Shown: positions 53,711-62,362, counted from the stretch's first letter. The stretch: DNA of 64,000 bases from Methylopumilus sp009926035 (GCA_041165405.1 JBEANL010000003.1:42822-106821); one strand, 5' to 3'. The notes: generated from the letters alone by a model not told the origin. A program made the numbers and translations.

Positions 53711-55465
53711 CTATTTCAGACCTTTTTTGTACAAGATTGTATAATGTTTGCACCGCTTAATTAATTCTGAGTGCGTGCCAACATCAATGATTTTTGATTT
53801 ATCAATCACAACAATTCGATCAGCATTCAAAATGGTAGACAATCTGTGGGCAATGACTATGGTTGTTCTATTTTTCATTAAATTGTCCAGGGCTGACTGA
53901 ACATATTTTTCCGAATGAGAATCAAGTGCGGACGTTGCTTCATCGAGAAGCAATATAGGTGCATTTTTTAAAATAGCACGAGCAATTGAAATTCTTTGTC
54001 TTTGACCTCCAGACAATCTAACGCCCCTATCGCCAATTTCATGGTCTAGTTTGTTTGGAAGCGGGTCAATAAATTCCCAGGCATTTGCTGCGATAGCGGC
54101 TTTTTTAACATCCTCTATACTTACGGGCCCGTCTGGACTGCCATAAGCTATATTATTCATTATTGTGTCATTAAATAAAATTGTATCCTGGCTTACCAAC
54201 GAATACTGACTTCGCAGATTTTTTAACTTAAGGTCATTAATATTAATACCATCTAAAAATATTTTACCTTGATCAATTTCATAAAATCTTGGTAATAAAT
54301 TAATAAGTGTTGTTTTTCCGCCACCAGATTTTCCGACAAGAGCCACTTTTTCCCCTGGCTTAATATTTAAATTAATGTCTTCAAGAATATTATGTTTACT
54401 ATTTTGATATTTAAAGGTTAATTCAGATATTTTTATATGTCCTTTTGCCCTCTTAATAAATTTTGTGCCACGATCAATTTCTGAGGGCTCATCCATTAAA
54501 CCAAATACACTTTTAGCAGCTGCTATAGCGATTTGAATTTTGTCATTAATGGAGGTTAGGCTTTTAATTGGGGCAATAATCATCAACAAGGCTGCAAAGA
54601 AAGCAGCAAATTGTCCGGCTGAAAATTTACCAAATGAATAAAAAGCAATTCCTGATAATGCAATACCCGCTAAAATTTCTACTGTAAAAGAATTTAAAGC
54701 TGCAATTCTTATAAGCTTTGCCTGGATTTTCCTAATCTTTTCTGAAATTTTATTAAATCGACTAACTTCGTATTGGCTTGTTCCAAATATTTTAACAATT
54801 CTTTGTGCGGCGATAGCCTCATCAGATGCCATAATTAACTCACCATTTGCATTTTGTGAAATTGTTCCTGCAGCTCTGAGTCTCGGCGACATTATTTTAA
54901 GGTAATAGGACAGGATTGGAGCTAATAATAAAAATACTAGAGTAAGTTTCCAATCCAAATAAATCATATAGCAAACTATCCCAATAAAACTTATCCCATC
55001 CTTTATGAGATTAAATCCTATATCTGTAATCACATTTGAGAGCTGCTGAACATCGCTATTCAATTTAGAGACAATATGACTTGATGAATTTTTGTCAAAA
55101 AAATTCATTGGCAACATCATAATCTTCTTAAATAAATCAGATCTAAGACTTTCAACAACCTTCAATGAAGTTGATTTCATAAAGTAGCTTGAGAATAATC
55201 CAGATAAGGCTCTGATCGACATGACCAAGAGAAGAAGGAGGGCTAGGGAAGATTGTTTATCTGCAATTCCTGACCCAAACCCCTGATCAGTAATTTTTTT
55301 AATAATGGCAAGAAATGCTGTATTCGTTAATGACAACACAACCAATGAAATTAAACTTAAAAATAAAATAAACTTATGTTGCCAAGTATATTTAAAGAGT
55401 CTTTTGTAAAGATATCTAAAATTTATTGACTGTGATGCAGTTATGTTTTTAATAGTTTTTGCCAT
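53711..55465 (-). CDS. msbA: Lipid A export ABC transporter MsbA
   Basis: Homodimeric flippase that moves lipid A-core across the inner membrane. 584 residues: six transmembrane helices in the first 320, then an ABC domain with Walker A GKSGGGKTT (about 378), signature LSGGQRQRISIARA and Walker B ILLLDEATSALD. Length and the adjoining lpxK support MsbA over other exporters. Confidence 0.95.
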   Translation of the reverse strand: MAKTIKNITASQSINFRYLYKRLFKYTWQHKFILFLSLISLVVLSLTNTAFLAIIKKITDQGFGSGIADKQSSLALLLLLVMSIRALSGLFSSYFMKSTSLKVVESLRSDLFKKIMMLPMNFFDKNSSSHIVSKLNSDVQQLSNVITDIGFNLIKDGISFIGIVCYMIYLDWKLTLVFLLLAPILSYYLKIMSPRLRAAGTISQNANGELIMASDEAIAAQRIVKIFGTSQYEVSRFNKISEKIRKIQAKLIRIAALNSFTVEILAGIALSGIAFYSFGKFSAGQFAAFFAALLMIIAPIKSLTSINDKIQIAIAAAKSVFGLMDEPSEIDRGTKFIKRAKGHIKISELTFKYQNSKHNILEDINLNIKPGEKVALVGKSGGGKTTLINLLPRFYEIDQGKIFLDGININDLKLKNLRSQYSLVSQDTILFNDTIMNNIAYGSPDGPVSIEDVKKAAIAANAWEFIDPLPNKLDHEIGDRGVRLSGGQRQRISIARAILKNAPILLLDEATSALDSHSEKYVQSALDNLMKNRTTIVIAHRLSTILNADRIVVIDKSKIIDVGTHSELIKRCKHYTILYKKGLK

Positions 55466-55496
55466 TAGGCCAAGAAAAGCTAAACACTTTTAAAGT

Positions 55497-55910
55497 TTAG
55501 TTAACTTTTGTTGAGAACGTAATATGAGTTAAGCCCGCCTGTCTTGAGGCTTCCATAACATTAATGACGGACTGGTGCTCAGATTTTGCGTCTGCATTAA
55601 TAATCACCGGTATTTCTTTTTCGCCTTTTGCTGAATTTTTTAAAGCCGCAATAATAGATTCAAGGCTCTTATTTGGCAAAGGATTATCATTTATAGCGTA
55701 GAGACCCTCCGCTGTAATAGTCACATTAATAACATTAGGTTTCTTATCAGGGCTATTGGCTTCAGCAATAGGAAGATTAATTTTTAATTCACTGAATCTA
55801 GAAAAGGTTGTACTCACGACAAGGAAGATAATAATAACCAATAATACGTCGATTAAAGGAACCAAGTTTAATTCCATTTCTTCGTGTTTTTTTCCTCGTT
55901 GAAAATTCAT
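55497..55910 (-). CDS. exbD: Biopolymer transport protein ExbD/TolR family
   Basis: 137 residues with one N-terminal membrane helix (about 15-38) whose LNLVPLIDVLLVIIIFLVV holds the conserved membrane Asp used for proton coupling, and a periplasmic domain. It works with the adjacent ExbB-type protein. Position between lolD and msbA-lpxK is standard in many Betaproteobacteria and Gammaproteobacteria. No tonB or tolA is in the window, so the energised partner is unknown. Confidence 0.93.
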   Translation of the reverse strand: MNFQRGKKHEEMELNLVPLIDVLLVIIIFLVVSTTFSRFSELKINLPIAEANSPDKKPNVINVTITAEGLYAINDNPLPNKSLESIIAALKNSAKGEKEIPVIINADAKSEHQSVINVMEASRQAGLTHITFSTKVN

Positions 55911-55926
55911 ATGTAATCCTAATTAT

Positions 55927-56529
55927 TTATTTACGAACACCAATAGATTCAATGAGCTTAAGAGCTTGCTGCTCCATATCAAAGATTAAATCATCTGCTT
56001 TAGATCTAAAAAAACGATAAAAAATCATTGCAGGAACCGCTACAACAATACCTGCTGCTGTATTGTACAAAGCAACAGAAATACCTCTTGCAAATACAGC
56101 TACATCATGACCACTGTTTGTGAATGAACTAAAAAGATCAACCATACCTATGACTGTCCCCAAGAGCCCTAGAAGAGGAGCCACTGCAGCAATTGTGCCT
56201 AATGTTGGCAAGTATTTTTCAAGCTTATAATTCACTGCTCTACCCGACTCTTCTATAGCCTCTTTAATATGAGCTGCGGATGTATTTGAATTAAGAAGAG
56301 CGCTTGCAAAAATTTCACCCAAAAGAGAATGCTCTCTGATTTTTGCAATCACATCTTTCTTTATCGTACCTTGATTTAACAACTTCTGAACCTCAGGAAG
56401 AAGATCACTTGGTGCAACAACTTCAACTCTTAATGACCAGAACCGCTCACCAATAATTGCTAAGGCAATAATTGATGCAAATATGAGCGGCCAAATAGGC
56501 CATCCTGCAGCTAAAATAATTTCCCACAT
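55927..56529 (-). CDS. exbB: MotA/TolQ/ExbB family proton channel protein
   Basis: 200 residues with three hydrophobic helices (about 5-25, 108-130 and 150-172). The family motif is in the second and third: LGTIAAVAPLLGLLGTVIGM and ALYNTAAGIVVAVPAMIFY. It forms the pentameric channel around an ExbD/TolR dimer. It is preceded by a 34-bp tandem repeat carrying duplicate promoter-like elements, which separates it from lolD. Confidence 0.94.
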   Translation of the reverse strand: MWEIILAAGWPIWPLIFASIIALAIIGERFWSLRVEVVAPSDLLPEVQKLLNQGTIKKDVIAKIREHSLLGEIFASALLNSNTSAAHIKEAIEESGRAVNYKLEKYLPTLGTIAAVAPLLGLLGTVIGMVDLFSSFTNSGHDVAVFARGISVALYNTAAGIVVAVPAMIFYRFFRSKADDLIFDMEQQALKLIESIGVRK

Positions 56530-56567
56530 ATCTAATTCTCCAAGTATTTGATGGGTAATATTCTATC

Positions 56568-56595
56568 TTAATATTCAGTTAATTGTTTAAATCAA
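56568..56595 (-). promoter_or_regulatory. Putative exbB promoter, proximal copy
   Basis: On the minus strand TTGATT (56595-56590), a 16-base spacer and TATTAA (56573-56568) resemble a sigma-70 promoter. The -35 matches four of six and the -10 four of six consensus positions. It lies 39 bases before the exbB start. It was recognised by eye only. Confidence 0.45.
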
Positions 56596-56601
56596 CTTAT
56601 C

Positions 56602-56629
56602 TTAATATTCGGTTAATTACTTAAATCAA
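56602..56629 (-). promoter_or_regulatory. Putative exbB promoter, distal copy
   Basis: The second repeat unit carries the same pair on the minus strand: TTGATT (56629-56624), a 16-base spacer and TATTAA (56607-56602). The two hexamers are identical between copies although four other bases differ, which is compatible with selection to keep both. Confidence 0.42.
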
Positions 56630-56630
56630 C

Positions 56631-57308
56631 CTATATTTTTTTAAGCTTTCCTTGGGTTAATTTATATTGAAACTTTAATTTTGATGCAAGCTGATTATCA
56701 TGAGTCACTAAGACTAGAGTTGAACGATTCTCTTTCGCTAAATCAAGTAATAAATCAAATACAAAATGCGCTGTTTTTCCATCCAAATTTCCTGTAGGTT
56801 CATCTGCAAGAATACATTTTGGCTTAGTGATTAAAGATCTGGCGATTGCAACCCTCTGCCTTTCACCTCCGGATAACTCATATGGTTTATGAGTTAGCCT
56901 TTTATTCAGCCCTATTTTTTTTAAAAGTGCTTCAGCCTCATTAAAAGCTAACTTGTATGAATATCTTCTAATTAATAATGGCATCGCAACATTTTCTATC
57001 GCGTTAAAATCACTAAGTAAATGATGAAATTGATACACAAAACCTAGATGCGTATTTCTCAAAATACCTAAATCATCCTGGGTTAGAGATGCAATATCCT
57101 GATCTAAAATTTTTACCTGGCCCGATGAGGCTTTTTCAAGCCCAGCCATTAGATGCAGAAGCGTACTTTTACCAGAGCCAGAGACTCCAACAATAGCTGA
57201 ATGGTCACCTTCATTAATACTTAGATTCAACTTATTAATAATTTCTTCATCTAGGCTAGGAAATGACTTAGATAAATTTTTACAAGCTATAAGTAATTTT
57301 TTAGTCAT
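56631..57308 (-). CDS. lolD: Lipoprotein-releasing ABC transporter ATP-binding protein LolD
   Basis: ATPase of the LolCDE complex, which extracts outer-membrane lipoproteins from the inner membrane and passes them to LolA. 225 residues. Walker A GVSGSGKSTLLHLMAGLEKA (about 38), signature LSGGERQRVAIARSL and Walker B CILADEPTGNLDG are intact. It overlaps lolC by 8 bases. Confidence 0.96.
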   Translation of the reverse strand: MTKKLLIACKNLSKSFPSLDEEIINKLNLSINEGDHSAIVGVSGSGKSTLLHLMAGLEKASSGQVKILDQDIASLTQDDLGILRNTHLGFVYQFHHLLSDFNAIENVAMPLLIRRYSYKLAFNEAEALLKKIGLNKRLTHKPYELSGGERQRVAIARSLITKPKCILADEPTGNLDGKTAHFVFDLLLDLAKENRSTLVLVTHDNQLASKLKFQYKLTQGKLKKI

Positions 57309-58596
57309 GCTTTAACGCCTCAGCAGGGGAGGTGCTAGATGCTTCTATACTAGGGTAAATCGTTGCAAGAATAGACAATAGAATAGAAATTGAAGTGATA
57401 GCGCTCACATCAGTTAATAAAAGCTTAGACGGTACTTCAGAAATATAATAAATATCTTTAGATAAAAACTGAATATTAAATAAATGCTCAATAAAAGGGA
57501 CAATTGCATGAATATTAAGTGAAATTAGAATTCCAAAAAATGCACCGGCGATAGTTCCAATGATGCCTATTAAAGAGCCTTGAATTATGAATATGAACAG
57601 AATGCTTTTTGGTTTTGCTCCGTATGTTCGAAGAATTGCAATGTCTGATCTTTTGTCAGTCACTGCCATTACCAAAGTTGATACAATATTAAATGCTGCA
57701 ACAGCAATAATTAACATGAGAATGATAAACATTACTCTCTTTTCCATCTGCACAGCAGAGAAAAAATTCGAATGCTTTTTTGTCCAGTCACTCACATAAA
57801 AAAGGCCTGATTCCGAAAGTTTATTTGACAATCTCTCAGCCACTGCAGGCGCTAAAAAAAGATTATCAATTTTTACTCTAACGCCAGAAACAGCATCTTG
57901 CATTTGAAGAAATTTTTGAGCGTCCTCTAAATTCATTAATGCCATTCCAGAATCATACTCATACATTCCAATTTCAAAAATACCCACAACATTAAATTGT
58001 CGCATTCTAGGAAATGTCCCTGCAGGGGTATAAGAACCTTGAGGAATTAAAATATTAACTTTATCTCCAACAACAATGCCTAATTGCTTTGCAGCATCTA
58101 TGCCCAGAATAATATTAAATGCCCCGACCTTTAAATCAGACAAATGGCCTACCTTAACTTTTCTTTCTAGGTCATTAACATTACCTTCTAGTTCTGATGC
58201 AATACCGCGAAGCATAATTCCCTGGCTTCCATATTCACTAACCAACATCCCCTGACCGTCTATATAAGGCGCAGAACCTTTAACCTCAGAAATTCCTTGG
58301 AGCTTTTTTGTTAAATCTTCCCAATGAGCCAATGTATTGTTTGAGCTTGTAATTTCAATGTGGGAAGCTACTCCTAGAATTCTTTTTCGGAGCTCATCTT
58401 GAAAACCATTCATAACAGACATAATAATAATGAGCGCCGAAACTCCAAGCGCTATGCCAACCATACTTGTTGTTGAAATAAAAGATATGAAGCTATTTTT
58501 CTGCTTAAATTTTATGTATCTATAAGCAATCCAGACTTCAAAAGGTATGTATTTATTAAGTGAAAGCATTTGTTTTATTTTATCAGGGTTATACAT
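57301..58596 (-). CDS. lolC: Lipoprotein-releasing ABC transporter permease LolC/E
   Basis: 431-residue permease with one N-terminal membrane helix (about 38-62), a large periplasmic MacB-like domain and three C-terminal helices after 285. SFISFISTTSMVGIALGVSA and VMNGFQDELRKRILG are typical LolC/E sequence. Only one such gene is seen, so it probably acts as a homodimer (LolF type) with LolD. A start at ATG 58569 (MLSLNKYIPF) would match the usual short N-terminus better and leave more room for the divergent ribE promoter. Confidence 0.93.
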   Translation of the reverse strand: MYNPDKIKQMLSLNKYIPFEVWIAYRYIKFKQKNSFISFISTTSMVGIALGVSALIIIMSVMNGFQDELRKRILGVASHIEITSSNNTLAHWEDLTKKLQGISEVKGSAPYIDGQGMLVSEYGSQGIMLRGIASELEGNVNDLERKVKVGHLSDLKVGAFNIILGIDAAKQLGIVVGDKVNILIPQGSYTPAGTFPRMRQFNVVGIFEIGMYEYDSGMALMNLEDAQKFLQMQDAVSGVRVKIDNLFLAPAVAERLSNKLSESGLFYVSDWTKKHSNFFSAVQMEKRVMFIILMLIIAVAAFNIVSTLVMAVTDKRSDIAILRTYGAKPKSILFIFIIQGSLIGIIGTIAGAFFGILISLNIHAIVPFIEHLFNIQFLSKDIYYISEVPSKLLLTDVSAITSISILLSILATIYPSIEASSTSPAEALKHD

Positions 58597-58618
58597 TCTA
58601 ATCTGATAAAATCACCTT

Positions 58619-59206
58619 ATGTTCACAGGCATTATTCAATCCATTGGCTTAATAAAAAAAATTGAATCTTTAAAAAAAGATGTTCGCATTACTATTGCTT
58701 ATAAGCCAAGCCAAATGGAAGCAAGCAGTTTGGGTGACAGCATATGTATAAATGGTGTATGTCTCACTATCCAAAAAAAACAAAAAAATCAATTTACATT
58801 TCATGTGTCCGAAGAAACATTAAATAGAACCATAACCTTTACCGAAAAGTCTCTAGTAAATTTAGAGAGTGCGCTTTCATTTAATGGGAAAGTGGGTGGT
58901 CATTTTGTAACAGGTCATATTGATGGCATAGGAAAAATTACAAACATTAAAGTCACTAGCCAATGCTGGATTCTTGAAATAAAGCCACCTAAAAAGCTAC
59001 TTAAATTTATCGCCGAAAAAGGATCTATTGCGATCAATGGAGTAAGTCTTACGGTAAATTCAATTAATGACGATAAATTCAAGGTAAATATCATTCCCTT
59101 TACTTTAAAAGAAACTAATTTGGGAGGTTTAACTAAGGGAAGTGAAGTTAATATTGAAATAGATTTAATTGCTAGATACCTCGAAAACATACTCAAAAGA
59201 AAATAA
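58619..59206 (+). CDS. ribE: Riboflavin synthase alpha chain
   Basis: Dismutates two 6,7-dimethyl-8-ribityllumazines to riboflavin. 195 residues: two homologous lumazine-binding halves beginning MFTGIIQSIGLI and GHFVTGHIDGIGKI (about 97). SICINGVCLT and GSIAINGVSLTV are the paired substrate loops. It is followed after 7 bases by the RibB-type gene. Divergent from lolC with only 22 bases between annotated starts. Confidence 0.96.
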   Translation: MFTGIIQSIGLIKKIESLKKDVRITIAYKPSQMEASSLGDSICINGVCLTIQKKQKNQFTFHVSEETLNRTITFTEKSLVNLESALSFNGKVGGHFVTGHIDGIGKITNIKVTSQCWILEIKPPKKLLKFIAEKGSIAINGVSLTVNSINDDKFKVNIIPFTLKETNLGGLTKGSEVNIEIDLIARYLENILKRK

Positions 59207-59213
59207 AGAATAA

Positions 59214-60296
59214 ATGATCAGACCGATAGTTGAAATTATTGAAGATATCAAGCAAGGCAAAATGGTTATCCTTGTAGATGAAGAAAATAGAGAAAATGAG
59301 GGCGATCTAGTTCTTGGTGCAGAGTTTGCTAATTCAGACCATATAAATTTTATGTCTAAATTTGGACGCGGCCTTATTTGTCTTACGCTAACTGAAGAGA
59401 AGTGCAAGATACTCGATTTGCCCTTAATGGTCCAAGAAAACGAAACTCGCTTAGGGACTAATTTTACAGTATCTATTGAGGCAGCTGAGGGTGTTACCAC
59501 AGGAATCTCAGCCAATGATAGAGCCACTACAATAAAGGCTGCTATCCATAAAAATGCTACTTCAAAAAGTATTGTAAGGCCAGGTCATATATTTCCATTG
59601 ATATCGAAAAAAGGTGGGGTGCTTGTAAGAGCTGGGCATACCGAAGCCGGATGTGATCTTGCTCATCTTGCAGGCTTAGAATCAGCATCAGTAATTTGCG
59701 AAATTCTTAATGAAGACGGAAATATGGCAAGACTTCCAGATTTAATTAAATTCTCTGAGCAGCATAATATTAAGATTGGAACGATTGCAGATCTCATTCA
59801 ATATCGAAGAAAGAATGAGAAATTAATTGAAAAATTAATCGAAAAAAATATCTTAACGCCTTATGGTGAAATGAAATTAATCTTATATAAAGATAAGATT
59901 TTAGAAGAAAGTCATATTGTTCTTGTAAAAGGTAAAATTCAAAAAGATCAGGAAACTATTGTGAGAGTTCATGAGCCATTGTCAGTCATAGACCTTTTGG
60001 ATATGGAAGATAAAAAACATTCATGGAATGCATTAAAGGCTATTAAAAAAATAAGTGAGCATGGTGGTGTCTTGATTTTTATCAATCACAATACAAAAAC
60101 AAATGATCTTTTAGGCATCTTGCAAACAGAAAATACTGTCCCACTAAAAAGCAATAATGATTTAAGAAATTACGGGATTGGTTCTCAAATATTAGTGGAT
60201 TTAGGGGTTAAAAAAATGAAACTGCTATCTACCCCAAGAAAAATGCCAAGCATGATTGGTTTTGGCCTTGAAATTACAGGTTACATAGAAAATTAA
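59214..60296 (+). CDS. ribB: 3,4-dihydroxy-2-butanone 4-phosphate synthase with degenerate RibA-like domain
   Basis: 360 residues. The N-terminal half (to about 205) is a complete DHBP synthase: VDEENRENEGDLVLGAEFAN (acidic metal loop), FGRGLICL, RPGHIFPL and RAGHTEAGCDLAHLAGL. It makes the four-carbon riboflavin precursor. The C-terminal half is laid out like GTP cyclohydrolase II but lacks the three zinc cysteines (normally within GD-x-FGS-x-RCDCG); here the region reads VHEPLSVIDLLDMEDKKHSW. That half is probably catalytically dead, a form known in some proteobacterial RibBA proteins. A working RibA must lie elsewhere. Confidence 0.93.
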   Translation: MIRPIVEIIEDIKQGKMVILVDEENRENEGDLVLGAEFANSDHINFMSKFGRGLICLTLTEEKCKILDLPLMVQENETRLGTNFTVSIEAAEGVTTGISANDRATTIKAAIHKNATSKSIVRPGHIFPLISKKGGVLVRAGHTEAGCDLAHLAGLESASVICEILNEDGNMARLPDLIKFSEQHNIKIGTIADLIQYRRKNEKLIEKLIEKNILTPYGEMKLILYKDKILEESHIVLVKGKIQKDQETIVRVHEPLSVIDLLDMEDKKHSWNALKAIKKISEHGGVLIFINHNTKTNDLLGILQTENTVPLKSNNDLRNYGIGSQILVDLGVKKMKLLSTPRKMPSMIGFGLEITGYIEN

Positions 60297-60316
60297 TATG
60301 TGCTATTAACAATTTA

Positions 60317-60399
60317 TGCTAAAATAGGTGCATTGAAAAATTATAGAAAAAATAATTTTAAAGTGCACTGTCAAACTGACTTCACGTCAGTTTTTTTTT
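60317..60399 (+). ncRNA. Candidate small RNA or leader between ribB and ruvX
   Basis: An extended -10-like TGCTAAAAT (60317-60325) is followed by a possible long hairpin (GTGCA 60328-60332 with TGCAC 60364-60368 outside, AAAATTAT 60337-60344 with ATAATTTT 60352-60359 inside), then a strong terminator. If transcribed, the product would be about 70 bases. The outer stem partly precedes the expected start site, which weakens the case. No -35 is clear. It could equally be the 3' trailer of the ribB transcript. Confidence 0.3.
60373..60399 (+). terminator. Intrinsic terminator between ribB and ruvX
   Basis: AAACTGAC, loop TTCAC, GTCAGTTT followed by TTTTTT: a perfect 8-bp stem with a run of nine T. 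It lies 77 bases after the ribB stop and 56 before ruvX, ending the riboflavin transcript. A second AT-rich inverted repeat, AGCTTAA-TTAAGCT at 60420-60441, follows just before the ruvX start. Confidence 0.88.
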
Positions 60400-60454
60400 C
60401 GAAAAAAACCCCTTTCATTAGCTTAAATTTAAAATTAAGCTCATTAAAATTTCC

Positions 60455-60907
60455 ATGTTAATTAACGAAAATCATCATCAATCTAGCAAAGAAAAGGAAG
60501 GGAATGTCATAGGGTTTGATTTTGGACAAAAGCGCATAGGCGTTGCAGTTGGAAACAATATATCTAAGACAGCCCAGGCTTTAATCACCATCGACTCTTC
60601 ATCGAATAATCAAAAATTTGAAGCCATACAAAAAATTATAGAAGAGTGGCAACCTATCTCTATTGTGGTTGGTGTTCCATTTAACGTAGATGGCTCTGAA
60701 CATAAAGTCACAAATCTATCTAAAAAATTTGCTAAACAACTAGAACAAAAATACTCATTACCGACTCATCTTATTGACGAGCGCTATACTTCGATTGAAG
60801 CCAGCCATGAAGTTAAAGATAAAAAAATTGATTTAAAGAAAAAGAAACTTTTAATTGATCAAATAGCTGCAAAAATTATTTTACAATCTTATCTTGATCA
60901 AATTTAA
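60455..60907 (+). CDS. ruvX: Putative pre-16S rRNA nuclease/Holliday junction resolvase (YqgF)
   Basis: 150-residue RNase H-fold protein. GFDFGQKRIGVAVGN (about 19-33) supplies the first Asp, IVVGVPFNVDGSEH the second block and HLIDERYTSIEAS the Asp-Glu motif. YqgF is required for 16S rRNA 5'-end processing in E. coli. It begins the ruvX-pyrR-pyrB-pyrX unit, a conserved gammaproteobacterial and betaproteobacterial order; the usual upstream yqgE is absent. Confidence 0.95.
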   Translation: MLINENHHQSSKEKEGNVIGFDFGQKRIGVAVGNNISKTAQALITIDSSSNNQKFEAIQKIIEEWQPISIVVGVPFNVDGSEHKVTNLSKKFAKQLEQKYSLPTHLIDERYTSIEASHEVKDKKIDLKKKKLLIDQIAAKIILQSYLDQI

Positions 60908-60915
60908 CTTAAAAA

Positions 60916-61416
60916 ATGACTCTCCCTAACGCAGAAAACCTTATAGAAACCTTAAAAAATAAAATCAATGAGCTAATTGATGATAAGACTGTTCTCGTTG
61001 GCGTTCAGCGCGGCGGAGAACTTATTCTTCAAAAGATTTTACCTAGTTTAAAAAATAATGTCGCGACAGGTTCAATTGATACATCTTTCTATAGGGATGA
61101 TTTTTCAAGTCGCGGGTTAAAAGTTAAAAATAAGCCCTCAAAAATTGATACAGAAATTAATGATAAGCATATTATTCTTATTGATGATGTATTTTCCACT
61201 GGAAGAACTGTTCGTGCTGCTATGAATGAAATTTTTGACTATGGAAGACCTGCAAAAATTACATTAGCTGTTTTAATCGATCGCAACGAGCAAGAACTTC
61301 CGATTTCACCTCAGATTTATATTGAAAAAATTAGTCTAAATAAAAACCAACATTTAGAACTTAAATTAGATGAGAATAAAAAATTTATCTTTCAGCTAAA
61401 GGAGTCTCTTGTTTAA
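60916..61416 (+). CDS. pyrR: PyrR bifunctional regulator/uracil phosphoribosyltransferase
   Basis: 166 residues with a PRPP-binding fold: VLVGVQRGGELIL near the N-terminus and the PRPP loop IILIDDVFSTGRTVRAAM near residue 90. In Gram-positives PyrR attenuates pyr mRNA; in Pseudomonas-like clusters its homologue sits with pyrB and pyrC' and affects pyr expression. I find no PyrR-type anti-antiterminator loop upstream here. It overlaps pyrB by 8 bases. Confidence 0.94.
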   Translation: MTLPNAENLIETLKNKINELIDDKTVLVGVQRGGELILQKILPSLKNNVATGSIDTSFYRDDFSSRGLKVKNKPSKIDTEINDKHIILIDDVFSTGRTVRAAMNEIFDYGRPAKITLAVLIDRNEQELPISPQIYIEKISLNKNQHLELKLDENKKFIFQLKESLV

Positions 61417-62362
61417 TCCACAGCTGAATAGCAAAGGCAATTTAAACCATCTTCTATCTATTGAGGGTTTATCTAAAGAAAAAATTATTCAAATATTGGA
61501 TACGGCAGAGTCATTTTTAAAGATAGGAGAGAGAGATGTTAAGAAAGTACCTATATTAAGAGGAAAAACAGTATGTAATGTTTTCTTCGAAAATAGTACT
61601 AGAACAAGAACAACTTTCGAAATTGCCGCCAAAAGACTTTCTGCTGATGTCATTAATTTAAATGTAGCTACCTCGTCTCAATCTAAAGGCGAAACGATCT
61701 TAGACACTATCAATAACTTAATTGCCATGAATGCAGATATTTTTATTGTAAGACATTCATCATCTGGCGCCGCTCATTTTATTGCATCACATGTAAAGCC
61801 GAATATCCATATTATTAATGCGGGTGATGGAAATCACTCTCATCCCACCCAGGGATTGCTAGATGCTTTTACTATTAGAAAATATAAAACTCACTTTAAT
61901 AAGTTAAAAGTGGCCATTGTGGGAGACATCTTGCATTCCAGAGTTGCTCGATCCAACATTCACGCATTAAATATACTTGGCGTTCCTGAAATTAGAGTGA
62001 TTGCCCCCAAAACATTACTTCCTTATGAGATTGAAAAATTAGGTGTTCATGTATTTCATGATATCGATAAAGGGCTTAATGATGTGGATGTCATTATGAT
62101 GTTAAGGATTCAAAATGAGAGAATGGATGGTGTCATGCTTCCTTCTCAAGAAGAATATTTTAAAACTTACGGATTAAATCAAACACGACTGGACTTAGCA
62201 AAAAAAGATGCGATAGTTATGCACCCCGGTCCAATGAATAGAGGCGTAGAAATAGATTCAGCGGTTGCGGATAGCGAGCAATCCGTTATCCTTCCCCAAG
62301 TTACTTTTGGAATCGCGGTAAGAATGGCTGTGATGGCAATTTTAGTAGGACAACACTCATGA
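61409..62362 (+). CDS. pyrB: Aspartate carbamoyltransferase catalytic subunit
   Basis: Joins carbamoyl phosphate and aspartate, the committed step of pyrimidine synthesis. 317 residues from TTG 61409, with Shine-Dalgarno AAAGGAG at 61398-61404. The carbamoyl-phosphate loop VFFENSTRTRTTFE (about 55) and HPTQGLLDAF (about 148) are intact. No pyrI regulatory subunit is present; overlap with pyrX suggests the Pseudomonas-type ATCase in which PyrB pairs with an inactive dihydroorotase homologue. Confidence 0.96.
   Translation: MFNPQLNSKGNLNHLLSIEGLSKEKIIQILDTAESFLKIGERDVKKVPILRGKTVCNVFFENSTRTRTTFEIAAKRLSADVINLNVATSSQSKGETILDTINNLIAMNADIFIVRHSSSGAAHFIASHVKPNIHIINAGDGNHSHPTQGLLDAFTIRKYKTHFNKLKVAIVGDILHSRVARSNIHALNILGVPEIRVIAPKTLLPYEIEKLGVHVFHDIDKGLNDVDVIMMLRIQNERMDGVMLPSQEEYFKTYGLNQTRLDLAKKDAIVMHPGPMNRGVEIDSAVADSEQSVILPQVTFGIAVRMAVMAILVGQHS

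Larger units (their letters stand above)
56564..56631. repeat. 34-bp tandem direct repeat upstream of exbB
   Basis: Two adjacent 34-base units, 56564-56597 and 56598-56631, match at 30 of 34 positions (differences at four single bases). Unit 2 ends at the first base of the lolD stop codon. No third copy is visible. It fills most of the 101-base lolD-exbB gap, in a window where most same-strand genes overlap or nearly touch. Confidence 0.95.

Noticed and set aside
56564..56631. The 34-bp repeat as a CRISPR remnant
   Set aside because: There are only two copies, directly adjacent with no spacer, no palindromic repeat form and no cas gene.
58915..59527. Minus-strand open frames over ribE and ribB
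   Set aside because: Antisense shadows with no motif; the plus-strand genes are well supported.
60297..60454. An FMN riboswitch or PyrR-binding attenuator in the ribB-ruvX gap
   Set aside because: The FMN element's conserved loops and the PyrR anti-antiterminator consensus are not present; only a terminator and simple inverted repeats are seen.
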